Notes: a model not told the origin generated them from the letters alone. DNA of 64,000 nucleotides from Janthinobacterium sp. CG3 (GCF_000344615.1 NZ_KB467824.1:2854786-2918785), one strand, 5' to 3'. Positions 16,133 through 25,553 are shown, counted from the first letter of the stretch. Made by a program: numbers and translations.

Positions 16133-18025
16133 ATGAGTCAGTCGCAAAACCGATCTATCTTTGTGTCGGCGCTTCTCTGTGTCTGCCTGAGCGGATGTTC
16201 GCTTGTCAAACTCAAGGAAGAGTCGAAGACCTTCTATTCCTCCACGGTGTTGGCGGGATATGTCTCCAGCGCGGTCCCATGGGACAAACCCATTGTTGTC
16301 GCCGCCTACTCGACACGCAATGGCCGCCTGGAAATCGCGCACCACACCGTGCTGCACGAGGCCGGCGGATACGAGCTGATTGTGCAAAAGGGAGAGTACG
16401 GCTTGTTTGCGTTCGGCGACGCCAACGGCAACCTGCGGCTGGACGCCGGCGAACCGGTCGGCGACTATGCGCCCGCGCCGGTGCCCGCCAGCGGCACCGG
16501 CGCCGTGGTGAACCTCGATTTCGTGATATCGGCCAAGGCGCAAGGCGCCATTCCGCCCGGCACCTCCGTCGCCGCCGCCGCGTCCGGGAACCAGCACAGT
16601 ACCCAGGTCGGCGCCATCGCCAAGCTCGACGACGCGTTGTTTTCGTCCGAATCCGGGCGCCGCGGTTATTGGGCGCCGGTGGATTTTTTCAAGGAGGTGG
16701 GCGGCAATATCTACTTCCTGGAGGAATACGATCCGCGCAAGACGCCGATTCTGTTCGTCCACGGCGCGGCCGGTTCGCCACAGGACTGGAAATACTTCCT
16801 CCAGCGTCTGGACCGGAGCCGGTACCAGCCATGGGTTTTCTATTATCCGTCCGGTGCCTCGCTCGACTCCATGTCCTACCTGCTGTACTGGAAACTGGGC
16901 AATCTGCAGCGGCGCTACCATTACGACAGGCTCTATCTGACCGCGCACAGCATGGGCGGTTTGGTGGTGCGCTCTTTCCTGGCCAACTACGGCGAGCAGT
17001 TCCCCGCCGCCAAATTGTTCGTCAGCCTGTCGACGCCGTGGGGCGGCGACGCGCTGGCCGACAGCGGCGTGGCGTACTCGCCCGCCGTCATACCCTCGTG
17101 GAACGATGTGCGGGCCAGCGGCCGCTTCGTGCAAACGCTGTTTCAAAAACCGCTACCGCGCGAGCTCGACTATTACCTGTTCTTCGGCCACGCCGGGCGT
17201 TACAGCCCCTTGCGCCCGGCCAGCAACGACGGCGCCATTACCCTGGCCAGCCAGTTGCGCCCGGCCGCCCAGTCCGAGGCCACGCGCGTCTTCGGCTACG
17301 ACGCCGACCACATCGGCATCCTGTCGTCGCCCGAGGTGTTCGCCCAATACGCCGCGCTGCTCAAGGCGGCCGACAAGCGCGACGGCGGCGGCGACGCCGC
17401 GCGCAACGGCAACGTGCGCGTGGCGTTCTCCTACGCCCGGCCGGACGAGCACCCGGCATCGCCGCCGGTTCTGGTGCTCACGCCCACCGACCCGGCGCGC
17501 GAGCGTATTGTCTTGCCGATCAGCGCGCGCGACAACGGCCGCGCACTCGGTCCCTTCCCGCCCGGCGACTACAACGTGGGCTTGCTGGCGCATGCGTTCC
17601 GGGCCACGCCGGCCAGCATGCCGGTAAGCATAGGCGCCGACGGCGTCGCCGATCTGCGCTTCCTGCTCACCCCGCAGGGCACGCTTTCCGGTTACATCGG
17701 CGCCGACGCCACGCCCGCCGACAATCCCGCCGGTAGCTTTCGCCGGCACCGCCGCGACATTCAGATCGAGTCCATCGTGCTGACCAATGGCGAGGACCGG
17801 CGCGAGCTCAGGCCGCTCGACGAAACCAGGGACCGCACCGTCGAAAGCTATATGGCGGGCCGCGACTACGTTTTCAATACGTTTTTTTCGTTTGTCGGCT
17901 TGAACGAGGGCAGTTATGAATTGACGATCAAGGTCGCCGGTTACCAGCCTTACCGCCACGTCTACCAGGTGGTGCCGGGGAAATATGGCTATTTGACGCC
18001 TATCGATTTGAGCGCGCTGAAGTAA
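16133..18025 (+). CDS. Lipoprotein with alpha/beta-hydrolase domain
   Basis: A 630-residue exported lipoprotein. The N-terminus (MSQSQNRSIFVSALLCVCLSGC) is a lipoprotein signal with lipobox LSGC. An Ig/carboxypeptidase-regulatory-like domain precedes a PGAP1/lipase-like hydrolase. The oxyanion region is FVHGAAGSPQDW, the nucleophile elbow is AHSMGGL (Ser273), and a likely catalytic His is H393 in DADHIGI. The C-terminal third has beta-rich repeats with GTLSGYIG. The ATG at 16133 is preferred because it places the signal at the N-terminus; a GTG 14 codons upstream is possible. The last 37 bases overlap the convergent Stealth gene. Substrate is unknown; an envelope esterase/lipase is likely. 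Confidence 0.78.
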   Translation: MSQSQNRSIFVSALLCVCLSGCSLVKLKEESKTFYSSTVLAGYVSSAVPWDKPIVVAAYSTRNGRLEIAHHTVLHEAGGYELIVQKGEYGLFAFGDANGNLRLDAGEPVGDYAPAPVPASGTGAVVNLDFVISAKAQGAIPPGTSVAAAASGNQHSTQVGAIAKLDDALFSSESGRRGYWAPVDFFKEVGGNIYFLEEYDPRKTPILFVHGAAGSPQDWKYFLQRLDRSRYQPWVFYYPSGASLDSMSYLLYWKLGNLQRRYHYDRLYLTAHSMGGLVVRSFLANYGEQFPAAKLFVSLSTPWGGDALADSGVAYSPAVIPSWNDVRASGRFVQTLFQKPLPRELDYYLFFGHAGRYSPLRPASNDGAITLASQLRPAAQSEATRVFGYDADHIGILSSPEVFAQYAALLKAADKRDGGGDAARNGNVRVAFSYARPDEHPASPPVLVLTPTDPARERIVLPISARDNGRALGPFPPGDYNVGLLAHAFRATPASMPVSIGADGVADLRFLLTPQGTLSGYIGADATPADNPAGSFRRHRRDIQIESIVLTNGEDRRELRPLDETRDRTVESYMAGRDYVFNTFFSFVGLNEGSYELTIKVAGYQPYRHVYQVVPGKYGYLTPIDLSALK

Positions 18026-19092
18026 GCCGGCTCAGCCGGCGCGCGCCGCCCTTGTTTGTTTGGCTTCGCCAGCGCGCCCACGTCCGCGGTTTCAAACGAG
18101 GACGCTTGCGGCAGCAGGCGCTGCAACGTCGCCGCCACGCGCAGCAGGCGCGGGTCGCCGGCCTCGGCTTCGTCGCAGGTGTCGTTGATGCAAAAGAACA
18201 GCAGACGGCCGAAATCGGCCTGCAGCGCCGCCAGTTGCAGCTCGGCGCCCTGCGCCCCGCTGCTGATGTGCAAGGGGTCGAGGATGGCCTGGCGCGCGTA
18301 GCCCATCTGCACCATCCAGCGCGGCACCAGGTCGGGCAGCAGCGGCGGCACGCGCCACGAGCGGAACACCGTCGAACGCACCTGCTCGAACAGCTCGCCG
18401 GCGAGCGCCTCCAGCTCGCGCATCGCGCTCTTCAGCATCGGCCGCGGCGCGTGCGAATACAGCCGCGGCTCGTGGCGGTAGTGCGGATAGCGCCGCGCCA
18501 GCCAGTGCTTCGACAGGATCGCCGCGTTGACCAGCGCCGTGCCGTCCTCCTGCAGCGCGTCGCGCTCGGGCACGGTGGCGGTTTCGGCGAACACCGTCAG
18601 GCGCTCGCCGAACCAGTTCGCCGGGTCCACCGGCTGGCCGAAAAAGACGTCGTCGTTCAAGTAGATGAAGCGCTCGGCCAGGCCGGGAATGTGGTGCAGA
18701 TACGATTCGATGTGGCCGGAATCGAACACCGGCATGGCCGCCGCCGGGATCAAGTCGCGGTGGTCGACCAGCGTCAGGCGCTCGGACGGGCGCAGCCAGG
18801 CCGGCGCCTGGCGGTCGGTGACGATGTAGACGTGCCCGTGTTCGGGAAAGAATTTTTCCAGCGCGCGCAGGTTGTAGCGCAACTCGCCATTGTCGCGGTA
18901 GCGCCCCGAAACGTTGCCGTGCACCGCCAGTTGCCGCGGATGGCGCGCCGTCCAGTCGGCGTAGGCGCGGCTGCGCCGCTCGCTCCAGGCCGGGTCGGCG
19001 CCGTCGACCCACAGGTAGACGATGTCGATGCGCGCGGGCGCAAGGGCGGCTCCGGCCGCGGTCGGGCCGGCGTCGGGCAGCGCGCAGCCCAT
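17989..19092 (-). CDS. Stealth-family sugar-phosphate transferase
   Basis: A 367-residue protein with the conserved Stealth regions: CR1 IDIVYLWVDGADPAW (about 22-36), CR2 RYRDNGELRYNLRALEKFFP with YIVTDRQAPAWL, CR3 HIPGLAERFIYLNDDVFFGQP, and a C-terminal CINDTCD resembling CR4. Stealth proteins transfer hexose-1-phosphate units to build phosphodiester-linked capsular or exopolysaccharides. The ATG overlaps the cbiX stop (ATGA), making it the last gene of an lptF-lptG-cbiX operon. Its 3' end overlaps the convergent lipoprotein gene by 37 bases. The acceptor is unknown. Confidence 0.85.
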   Translation of the reverse strand: MGCALPDAGPTAAGAALAPARIDIVYLWVDGADPAWSERRSRAYADWTARHPRQLAVHGNVSGRYRDNGELRYNLRALEKFFPEHGHVYIVTDRQAPAWLRPSERLTLVDHRDLIPAAAMPVFDSGHIESYLHHIPGLAERFIYLNDDVFFGQPVDPANWFGERLTVFAETATVPERDALQEDGTALVNAAILSKHWLARRYPHYRHEPRLYSHAPRPMLKSAMRELEALAGELFEQVRSTVFRSWRVPPLLPDLVPRWMVQMGYARQAILDPLHISSGAQGAELQLAALQADFGRLLFFCINDTCDEAEAGDPRLLRVAATLQRLLPQASSFETADVGALAKPNKQGRRAPAEPAYFSALKSIGVK

Positions 19093-19472
19093 CAGGTGGC
19101 GTCGTTGGCGCCGACGCAGTAGTCGGCGATGGCGGCCAGCACGCTGGCGTGTTCGCCGACCGCCTCGACTACCTTGAGGTCAAGCTGCGGATAGTCGCGC
19201 CGCAGTTGCTCGACCATCAGCGGCAGGTCGCGCAGCACGTGGCCGCCCTGCCCCAGGAACACCGGCACCAGGGTCAGCTCGGCCACGCCGGCGCCGACCA
19301 GTTCGGCCACCTTCTCCGGCAGGCGCGGCGTCATCAGTTCGAGGAAGGCCAGCGAGACGTCGACGCCGGGCAGGCGCGCCTGCGTCAGCGCGCGCAGGCG
19401 CTCGAACGGCGCCGCCCAGGATGCGGCGCGGGCGCCGTGGGCGAACAGGATCATCGCGCGTCGGTGCGTCAT
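19092..19472 (-). CDS. cbiX: CbiX-type sirohydrochlorin chelatase (short form)
   Basis: A 126-residue chelatase of the short CbiX/SirB class that inserts metal into sirohydrochlorin. The metal-binding histidines are visible at H12 (LFAHGAR) and H78 (GQGGHVLRDLP). At about 125 residues it is a single-domain form that would work as a homodimer, whereas the classical enzymes are two-domain. Its ATG overlaps the lptG stop by one base and its stop overlaps the Stealth start. It could supply iron for siroheme used by CysI 8 kb away. Confidence 0.85.
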   Translation of the reverse strand: MTHRRAMILFAHGARAASWAAPFERLRALTQARLPGVDVSLAFLELMTPRLPEKVAELVGAGVAELTLVPVFLGQGGHVLRDLPLMVEQLRRDYPQLDLKVVEAVGEHASVLAAIADYCVGANDAT

Positions 19473-20641
19473 CAGTGTCTTTCCACCCACCACAAGGCGC
19501 CCAGCGCCAGCAGCAGGTACAGCGCACTCGGCGCGATGGCGGTCAACAAGGCCGGCCAGGTGCTCAGCAAACCCAAATGCGAGAACAGGGTGTTGATCAG
19601 GATGAAGCTGACGCCGATCATGATGCCGATGAAGATCTTCAGGCTGACGCCGCCGCTGCGCGTGTGCAGGTAGGCGAACGGCAACGCCAGCGCCATCAGC
19701 ACGAAAATGGCCATCGGGTCGATCAGCTTCTTCCAGAAGGCGATCTTGAAGCGGTCGGTTTCCTGCTTGTTCTCGGCCAGGTGGGCGGTGTAGACCCGCA
19801 GTTCGGCGGCCGACATGCGCGCCGGATCGGACGAGGAGACCGTCAGTATCCTCGGCGTGATCTCCGAGACCACGTCCTTGCTGGCGCTCTTCTGGGTGGC
19901 GACGGCGCTGGTTTCCTGGATGAAGTTGTTCTTCAGGTTGGCCTCGACCCCGGGCGTGAGCACGGTGCTGTTGGAGAAGCGCGTCTCCGTCACGTCCAGC
20001 AGGCGCCAGACGTTGCTGCCCTGGTAGGTCGCGGCGGCGGCGACGGTGATCGAGCGCAGGCGGAAGCTATTGTCGAACTCGTACAGCTTGACGTCCTTCA
20101 GCCGGCCGTCGGGACGCGCCTCGCGCACGTTGAAAAAGCGCGCGCCGGTGGCGGCGCCGCTCAGGCCCTCGCTCTTGACGATGTCCTTGGTCCACATGCC
20201 GGAGCGAAATTCGCTGGAGACGGTGGTGCCGCGCGCGCTCAGCTTGATGCGCTCGGCGATGGGCGCGGTGCGCGGCGCGATCAACTCGCCGAAAATGAAG
20301 GTGATGATGACGAACACCACGCCGATGCGAAACAGGAACCAGGCCGCCATCGCGGTCGACATGCTGGCCGCGCGCATGACCGTGAATTCCGACGTCGAGG
20401 CGAACTGCGCCATCGTGTAAATGGTGCCGATCAGCGCCGCGATCGGCATCACCTGGTAGACGTGGCCGGGGATCAGGATCAGCACATACAGGAAGGCCTG
20501 GGTGCTGCCGTAGCCGTTCTTGCCGACCAGCGGCAGCTCGCCGGTCAGGTCCATGAAGGCCAGCAGCGCCAGGAAGGCGAGCAGCACGAAGCCCACCGCC
20601 TGGGCGATCGAGACCGCGAAATAACGCTGTAAAATCTTCAT
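19472..20641 (-). CDS. lptG: LPS export permease LptG
   Basis: A 389-residue inner-membrane YjgP/YjgQ-family permease. With LptF and the LptB ATPase it extracts lipopolysaccharide for transport to the outer membrane. It has three N-terminal and three C-terminal membrane helices around a periplasmic beta-jellyroll. The ATG at 20641 (MKILQRYFA) is the usual LptG start and overlaps the lptF stop by 4 bases; the frame stays open upstream inside lptF. Confidence 0.92.
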   Translation of the reverse strand: MKILQRYFAVSIAQAVGFVLLAFLALLAFMDLTGELPLVGKNGYGSTQAFLYVLILIPGHVYQVMPIAALIGTIYTMAQFASTSEFTVMRAASMSTAMAAWFLFRIGVVFVIITFIFGELIAPRTAPIAERIKLSARGTTVSSEFRSGMWTKDIVKSEGLSGAATGARFFNVREARPDGRLKDVKLYEFDNSFRLRSITVAAAATYQGSNVWRLLDVTETRFSNSTVLTPGVEANLKNNFIQETSAVATQKSASKDVVSEITPRILTVSSSDPARMSAAELRVYTAHLAENKQETDRFKIAFWKKLIDPMAIFVLMALALPFAYLHTRSGGVSLKIFIGIMIGVSFILINTLFSHLGLLSTWPALLTAIAPSALYLLLALGALWWVERH

Positions 20642-21771
20642 GTCGATGCCGGTTTGTTCAGGCGGCGGGCGCGTTTCACCGCGCCCAGCAGGACCAGGGG
20701 ATGGTAGCGGTGGTTGACGTTCAGGCGCCAGGTAAACAGCAGCAGCGCCACCAGCGCCACCACCAGGTGCAGCGGCCACCAGGACGCGCCGAACGACAAG
20801 CGGCCCTGTTTCACGCTGGCCTCGACCAGCTTGATCAGATTGTTATAGGTGAAAAACACCAGCAGCGCGATGATCAGGTTGACCGAACTGCCGGCGCGCG
20901 GATTGACGAAGCCCAGCGGAATGGCCAGCAAAATCAGCACCAGCGTGGTGATCGGCGCGCTGACGCGCCACAACACCTCGGCCATGGTGTACTGGTTGCG
21001 CTCCTTGAGCAGGGCCATCGTGGTCATCGAGTCGACGTTCAGTTCGCCGCCCGGCTCTTGCGCCTTGCTGGCCACGCGCATGCTGTAGCGGTCGAACTCC
21101 ATGGTCTGGAAGTCGGACTGGCCCGGCTTGCCCTGGTAGCGCCGGCCGTTCTTCAGCACCAAGAAGCGCTCGCCCTTGGCGTCGGTCGAAATCACGCCTT
21201 CCTTGGCCACCACCACCGTGGTGCCCTTGGCGTCGAGCGTATTGACGAAGACGTTTTGCACGTTGGCCTTCTCGCCGGAGACGCCCTCGACGAAGAAGAT
21301 GCGGTTGCTCGACGCCGATTCATTGAACTGGCCGGGCGAGACTTTTTGCAAGTCTTCGCGCTTCTGGAAGCGCTCGACGTATTCATTGCTCTTGTGCTTG
21401 GCCCACGGCGTCGCGTACAGGCTCAGCACCGCCGTCAACGCCACCAGCGGCAGGCCGAAGGTCAGCACCGGGCGGATCCAGCGCACCAGGCTCATGCCGG
21501 AAGCGAACCACACCACCATTTCGGAATCGCGGTAACTGCGCGTCACCACCATCAACACTGAAATAAAACTAGTGAGTATTAGGATAGTTGGCAGATAATT
21601 CAGGGCTGCGAAGATGATTAATGCAATCACATCGCTTGAGTCAACCTTTCCGCCCGCGGCCTCGCCGAGGATCTTGATCAGCGTCCAAGTAACAAAGATG
21701 GAAAACAACACCGTGAAGATGCCCCCTGCGGCACTGGTCAGTTCACGTTGTAGGGCGCGATGAAAGATCAT
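20638..21771 (-). CDS. lptF: LPS export permease LptF
   Basis: A 377-residue inner-membrane permease, partner of LptG, starting [19 protein letters not shown]. Six membrane helices in two groups of three flank a periplasmic domain. The coupling region for LptB ([16 protein letters not shown]) is present. It is the first gene of the operon and is divergent from pepA with 69 bases between the two starts, so both promoters must overlap there. Confidence 0.93.
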   Translation of the reverse strand: MIFHRALQRELTSAAGGIFTVLFSIFVTWTLIKILGEAAGGKVDSSDVIALIIFAALNYLPTILILTSFISVLMVVTRSYRDSEMVVWFASGMSLVRWIRPVLTFGLPLVALTAVLSLYATPWAKHKSNEYVERFQKREDLQKVSPGQFNESASSNRIFFVEGVSGEKANVQNVFVNTLDAKGTTVVVAKEGVISTDAKGERFLVLKNGRRYQGKPGQSDFQTMEFDRYSMRVASKAQEPGGELNVDSMTTMALLKERNQYTMAEVLWRVSAPITTLVLILLAIPLGFVNPRAGSSVNLIIALLVFFTYNNLIKLVEASVKQGRLSFGASWWPLHLVVALVALLLFTWRLNVNHRYHPLVLLGAVKRARRLNKPAST

Positions 21772-21840
21772 TCGATGTATGGGCTTCGTGTCGGTGAGTT
21801 AAGTAACATGTTTACTAAGCAAATAAAAACGGAGAAGCAA

Positions 21841-23334
21841 ATGGACTTTAGCATAAAAGCATTCGACACAAAAAACACCATTGTGTCGACCAAAACCGGC
21901 TGTGTCGCGGTGGCGGTATTTGAAAACAAACAGCTCTCGCCGGCGGCCAAGGCGCTCGACGGCGCGGGCGAGATCACGGCGGCGCTGAAGTCCGGCGACA
22001 TCACCGGCAAAGCCGGCACCACCCTGCTGCTGCGCGGCGTTGGCGGCGTCAACGCCGAACGCGTGCTGTTGGTGGGACTGGGCGGCGACGAGGCCGTCAG
22101 CGAGAAAAATTTCGCGACCGCGGTGCAAGCGACGCTCAAGGCGTTCGGCGCACTCGGTGCCGCGGACGCCATTATCGCACTACCAATGACCGAAGTGAAA
22201 GAGCGCGATGTGAATTGGGCGATCCGTTGCGTGGTGCAGGCCGCGCACGAGGGCGAATACCGCGCCGACACCCAGAAGAGCAAGAAAGACCCGGCCCCGG
22301 CCGGCGTGCGCAAAATCGCCCTGGCGCTGCCGTCCAGCGTCGCCGCCAAGGCCGCGCTGGCGCAGAGCATCGCCATCGCCAACGGCGTGGACCTGACCAA
22401 GAACCTGGGCGACCTGCCGGCCAACGTCTGCACCCCGACGCACCTGGCCAACACCGCCAAGAAACTGGCGAAGGACTACAAGTTCGACGTCGAGGTGCTG
22501 GACCGCAAGCAGCTTGAGGCGCTGAAGATGGGCAGTTTCCTGTCGGTCACCAACGGCAGCGAGCAGCCGCCGAAGTTCATCGTGCTCAAGCACATGGGCG
22601 GCAAGGCCAAGGACGCGCCGGTGGTGCTGGTCGGCAAGGGCATCACCTTCGACACCGGCGGCATTTCAATCAAGCCCGGCCCCGGCATGGACGAGATGAA
22701 ATACGACATGTGCGGCGCCGCCTCGGTGTTGGGCACCTTCCGCGCCATCGGCGAGATGAACTTGAAGCTCAACGTGATCGGCGTCATCGCCACCTGCGAA
22801 AACATGCCGTCGGGCCGCGCCACCAAACCGGGCGACATCGTCACCTCGATGAACGGCTTGACCATCGAAGTGCTCAACACCGACGCCGAAGGCCGCCTGG
22901 TGCTGTGCGACGCGCTGACCTACGCCGAACGCTTCAACCCGGCCGTCGTGGTCGACATCGCCACGCTGACCGGCGCCTGCGTGGTCGCGCTGGGCCACCA
23001 CAACACCGGCCTGTTCACGCGCGGCGACGCGGCGCACGACAAGCTGGCCGGGGAATTGCTGGCGGCCGGCAAGAGCGCCGGCGACACCGCCTGGCGCATG
23101 CCGATCGAGGAAGCCTACAACGAGCAGCTCAAGTCGAACTTCGCCGACCTGGCCAACATCGGCAGCCCGGGCGGCGGCTCGATCACCGCGGCGGCCTTCC
23201 TGGAAAACTTCACCAAGAAGTACACCTGGGCGCATCTGGACATCGCCGGCACGGCCTGGAAGTCGGGCGGCGCGAAGGGCGCGACCGGCCGTCCGGTGCC
23301 GCTGCTGACCAATTTCCTGATTAACCGCGTGTAA
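21841..23334 (+). CDS. pepA: Leucyl aminopeptidase (cytosol aminopeptidase, M17)
   Basis: A 497-residue two-metal aminopeptidase. The C-terminal M17 domain shows [17 protein letters not shown] (metal Lys and Asp), [13 protein letters not shown] and the signature NTDAEGRL. The ATG at 21841 is preceded by GGAG and is 27 codons inside a longer frame that overlaps lptF; it is chosen on the ribosome site. The pepA/lptF divergent pair is common in betaproteobacteria. In some bacteria PepA also binds DNA; nothing here shows that. Confidence 0.95.
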   Translation: MDFSIKAFDTKNTIVSTKTGCVAVAVFENKQLSPAAKALDGAGEITAALKSGDITGKAGTTLLLRGVGGVNAERVLLVGLGGDEAVSEKNFATAVQATLKAFGALGAADAIIALPMTEVKERDVNWAIRCVVQAAHEGEYRADTQKSKKDPAPAGVRKIALALPSSVAAKAALAQSIAIANGVDLTKNLGDLPANVCTPTHLANTAKKLAKDYKFDVEVLDRKQLEALKMGSFLSVTNGSEQPPKFIVLKHMGGKAKDAPVVLVGKGITFDTGGISIKPGPGMDEMKYDMCGAASVLGTFRAIGEMNLKLNVIGVIATCENMPSGRATKPGDIVTSMNGLTIEVLNTDAEGRLVLCDALTYAERFNPAVVVDIATLTGACVVALGHHNTGLFTRGDAAHDKLAGELLAAGKSAGDTAWRMPIEEAYNEQLKSNFADLANIGSPGGGSITAAAFLENFTKKYTWAHLDIAGTAWKSGGAKGATGRPVPLLTNFLINRV

Positions 23335-23351
23335 AACGGCGCTGGCGTATC

Positions 23352-23390
23352 GTCGGGTTACGCCGTGCCGGCCAACCCGGCCGACGACAA
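23352..23390. repeat. REP-like palindrome after pepA
   Basis: TCGTCGGGTT and AACCCGGCCGACGA form an imperfect hairpin 18 bases after the pepA stop. It resembles the palindrome at 5402-5446. It may also act as the pepA 3' structure. Confidence 0.45.
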
Positions 23391-23410
23391 TCGCGCAACC
23401 CCGCGTGCGC

Positions 23411-23842
23411 CTAGTACACCACCGAACCGGCGCCCGGCCCCTCAGACGAGGAAGCGGCGCCGGTTTTTTTCATTTCAATCGTCAGCGTGGCCGGATAGTC
23501 GTAGCCGGCGCCGGTATCGCGGTCGACCAGGTAGCCGACGCCGAGGGTCAGCACGTTGCCCCACAGGTTGCCGTGCGCCTTCGAGCCGATCAGCTCGTCG
23601 GCCTGGCCGACGCCCTCCTTGCGGCAGTCGACGCGCAGCGGTCCGGCGTGCTTGTGGATCAGGACGCGCCCGGGCGTGGTGACAAACCACTTGCCGGCGC
23701 CGTTGACCAGAATGCAGCCGGCGCCGGAAAGAGGCCGGTTGTCGAGGATGGTTTGCACCGCCACCTGTTGCTGGGTGGATTCGGTCAAGGTCGAGCAGCC
23801 GCCGGCCATGGCCAGGGCCGCGAATGCGGCGTAGCGGAACAT
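23411..23842 (-). CDS. Small lipoprotein of unknown function
   Basis: A 143-residue predicted lipoprotein with a short signal and lipobox (MAGGCS, Cys16). After the lipidation site come GAGCILVNGAGKWFVTTPG and a hydrophobic, glycine-rich segment (NVLTLGVGYLVDRDTGAGYDY). This resembles small proteins with a single membrane-associated hairpin. It follows the CreA gene by 34 bases on the same strand. No specific function is recognised. Confidence 0.65.
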   Translation of the reverse strand: MFRYAAFAALAMAGGCSTLTESTQQQVAVQTILDNRPLSGAGCILVNGAGKWFVTTPGRVLIHKHAGPLRVDCRKEGVGQADELIGSKAHGNLWGNVLTLGVGYLVDRDTGAGYDYPATLTIEMKKTGAASSSEGPGAGSVVY

Positions 23843-23876
23843 GGGGGGGCCTTTCGCGCTGCGCCGGCGGCCGACG

Positions 23877-24350
23877 CTACTTGACCGGCACCGGCTGGTT
23901 GGCCGGCACGGGCACGGCGGTCACGCTGTTTTTCGGGCTGCCGTCGATCAGGCGGTCGGAGTACACCAGGTACACCAGCGCGTTGCGCTTGGCGTCGACC
24001 ATGCGCACCACCCGCACGTGCTTGAAGAAAATCGAGGCGCGTTCGGAGAACACCTCTTCCTGGCGCGGCAGTTTGCCGTTGAACTGCAGCGGGCCGACCT
24101 GGCGGCACGCCACCGACGACTCGGCCTTGTCCTCGGCCAGGCCGACGGCGCCCTTGATGCCGCCGGTTTTCGCGCGCGACAGGTAGCAGCTGACGCCGCC
24201 CACCCGCGGATCGTCGAACACTTCGACGACGACCTTGTGGTCCGGTCCGATCAGCTTGAAGGCGGTGTCGACCGACCCTACCGTCTCGGCCGAGGCCAGG
24301 CGTGCGACGGCCAACAGCGCCACCGCGCATACCGCTTGTGCTACGCGCAT
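23877..24350 (-). CDS. creA: CreA-family periplasmic protein
   Basis: A 157-residue secreted protein of the CreA family (DUF family COG3045). A signal peptide (about residues 1-21, ending ARLASA) precedes ETVGSVDTAFKLIGPDHKVVVEVFDDPRV, the typical family start, and the conserved segment VSCYLSRAKTGGIKG. Family function is not known; in E. coli it neighbours creBCD, which is absent here. It may be cotranscribed with the small lipoprotein downstream. Confidence 0.82.
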   Translation of the reverse strand: MRVAQAVCAVALLAVARLASAETVGSVDTAFKLIGPDHKVVVEVFDDPRVGGVSCYLSRAKTGGIKGAVGLAEDKAESSVACRQVGPLQFNGKLPRQEEVFSERASIFFKHVRVVRMVDAKRNALVYLVYSDRLIDGSPKNSVTAVPVPANQPVPVK

Positions 24351-24383
24351 ACAGTTCCTTTTATTCTCGCCCGGGGGCGACGC

Positions 24384-24572
24384 TCAATTGATCGGCGAAA
24401 AACGCTGGACGACGACGCCGTCGACGTCGATCCATTGAAAGAAGACGTCCTGGGGACGGGTCCAGATCGAGCCGTCGGGGGCGCGATAGACGATCATCGG
24501 CGTCAAGTCCGATTCGAGCGTCGCCTCGCAGACGAACTCGTAGATCCCGCCCTTGTAATGCCGGTATCGCAT
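24384..24572 (-). CDS. DUF1653 protein
   Basis: A 62-residue protein with the DUF1653 layout: RYRHYKGGIYEFVCEATLESDLTPMIVYR, then WTRPQDVFFQWID. These small beta proteins are widespread, often encoded near transporters or unrelated genes, and have no proven role. It lies 11 bases after the gene at 24584, so the two are probably cotranscribed. Confidence 0.75.
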   Translation of the reverse strand: MRYRHYKGGIYEFVCEATLESDLTPMIVYRAPDGSIWTRPQDVFFQWIDVDGVVVQRFSPIN

Positions 24573-24583
24573 GGCGCTAGCCT

Positions 24584-24961
24584 TCAGCCGTCGGCATTGG
24601 CGTCGTTGCCGTCGTCCGCCAAGGCCTTCTGCTTCTTCTTCAAGCCCTGGATGACTTTCAAGATACCCTCCATGCCGGCAGCGCCGTCGATGTCGGTGAA
24701 AGCGTCCAACACTTCGTTGAGCACCTTGTTGCGCACGGCCGCCTCGTCCGACGTCATGTCGGGCGCGCCCTGCGGCGCGCGCGCCTTCGCGCTCGCGGTA
24801 GCCTTGGCGGTTTTGCCGGCGGTTTTACCGTGCGTCAACGCGGCCTGCCAGATCACCCAGCGCCGCTGCGTTTCAAATATCAGGTACTCGTCCGGCTTGT
24901 CTTCACGCCGCCGCACAATGTGGCCATCACGCTGCGCCCACGCTTCAAATGCTGTTCGCAT
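24584..24961 (-). CDS. Hypothetical protein
   Basis: A 125-residue soluble protein of unknown function. The N-terminal part (DEYLIFETQRRWVIWQAALTHG) looks folded. A lysine/alanine-rich linker (about 44-65) follows, then a C-terminal helix region ending in KGLKKKQKALADDG. Codon use resembles its neighbours, supporting a real gene. It is the first of the minus-strand genes reading toward the DUF1653 gene. Confidence 0.5.
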   Translation of the reverse strand: MRTAFEAWAQRDGHIVRRREDKPDEYLIFETQRRWVIWQAALTHGKTAGKTAKATASAKARAPQGAPDMTSDEAAVRNKVLNEVLDAFTDIDGAAGMEGILKVIQGLKKKQKALADDGNDANADG

Positions 24962-25553
24962 TTTCTTCCTTTACAAATGCTACGCGCATGTCTCACTATT
25001 AAAACCGCAACATTTCAAAATATTACCATTTATTGGCCCTACAAAACACTTTCTGTCATGTAGTGTTGCGTTTAGTATAGAAAACATGCGGCACCAACCG
25101 CGATCCATAATCAGTATATTTCGCTTTTGATCCGATGGTAATGTAATTTACATGCCGCTTTTGCAACTTCAAAAAAAACCGTCGCGGCCTGCGATTACGC
25201 TATATAACATAAGATGATATTTTAGTGGTTTTCGGCGTCCCCCTGCGAGAAACTTCACGGCAATCCCGCCCGCCGCCCCTACAAGCGACCTCAAGCACAC
25301 TGTCGGAGCGGTTTTTACCGCATTGATGCGCAACATGCAAAACTTCCTGTCGCCAACTTGTCAATGTCAGTATTTTATACAACAAATAACTCCCTACTGG
25401 AACTGTAGTTTCAATCGTGCGCCGGGTTCGCGACCGATGTGACACGCGGGCGGGCGCCGCTTGCGGTAAGATTCGCCCCATCGGGCGCGCCGCCGCGCGG
25501 CGCCGACGCCCGGGCGCGCGGCGCCCGCCCCTCTTTATAAGGATGTTCAAGCA
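24962..25553. other. Long AT-rich to GC-rich intergenic region
   Basis: This 592-base gap between divergent genes has no convincing gene. From about 24965 to 25210 it is distinctly AT-rich and contains the perfect palindrome ATGTAATTTACAT (25141-25153). From about 25430 it becomes extremely GC-rich. A TATAAGG just ahead of the exonuclease gene provides its AAGGA ribosome site. A 116-codon minus-strand frame here has arginine-rich, biased composition and is judged spurious. Confidence 0.5.
25141..25153. promoter_or_regulatory. Palindrome ATGTAATTTACAT, possible operator
   Basis: A perfect 6+1+6 palindrome in the AT-rich part of the intergenic region, about 180 bases upstream of the gene starting at 24961. 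It could bind a dimeric regulator; none can be named. Confidence 0.35.

Noticed and set aside
25200-25550. Minus-strand reading frame of 116 codons
   Set aside because: Arginine-rich biased composition, no ribosome site, and it lies mostly over intergenic DNA with the exonuclease promoter.
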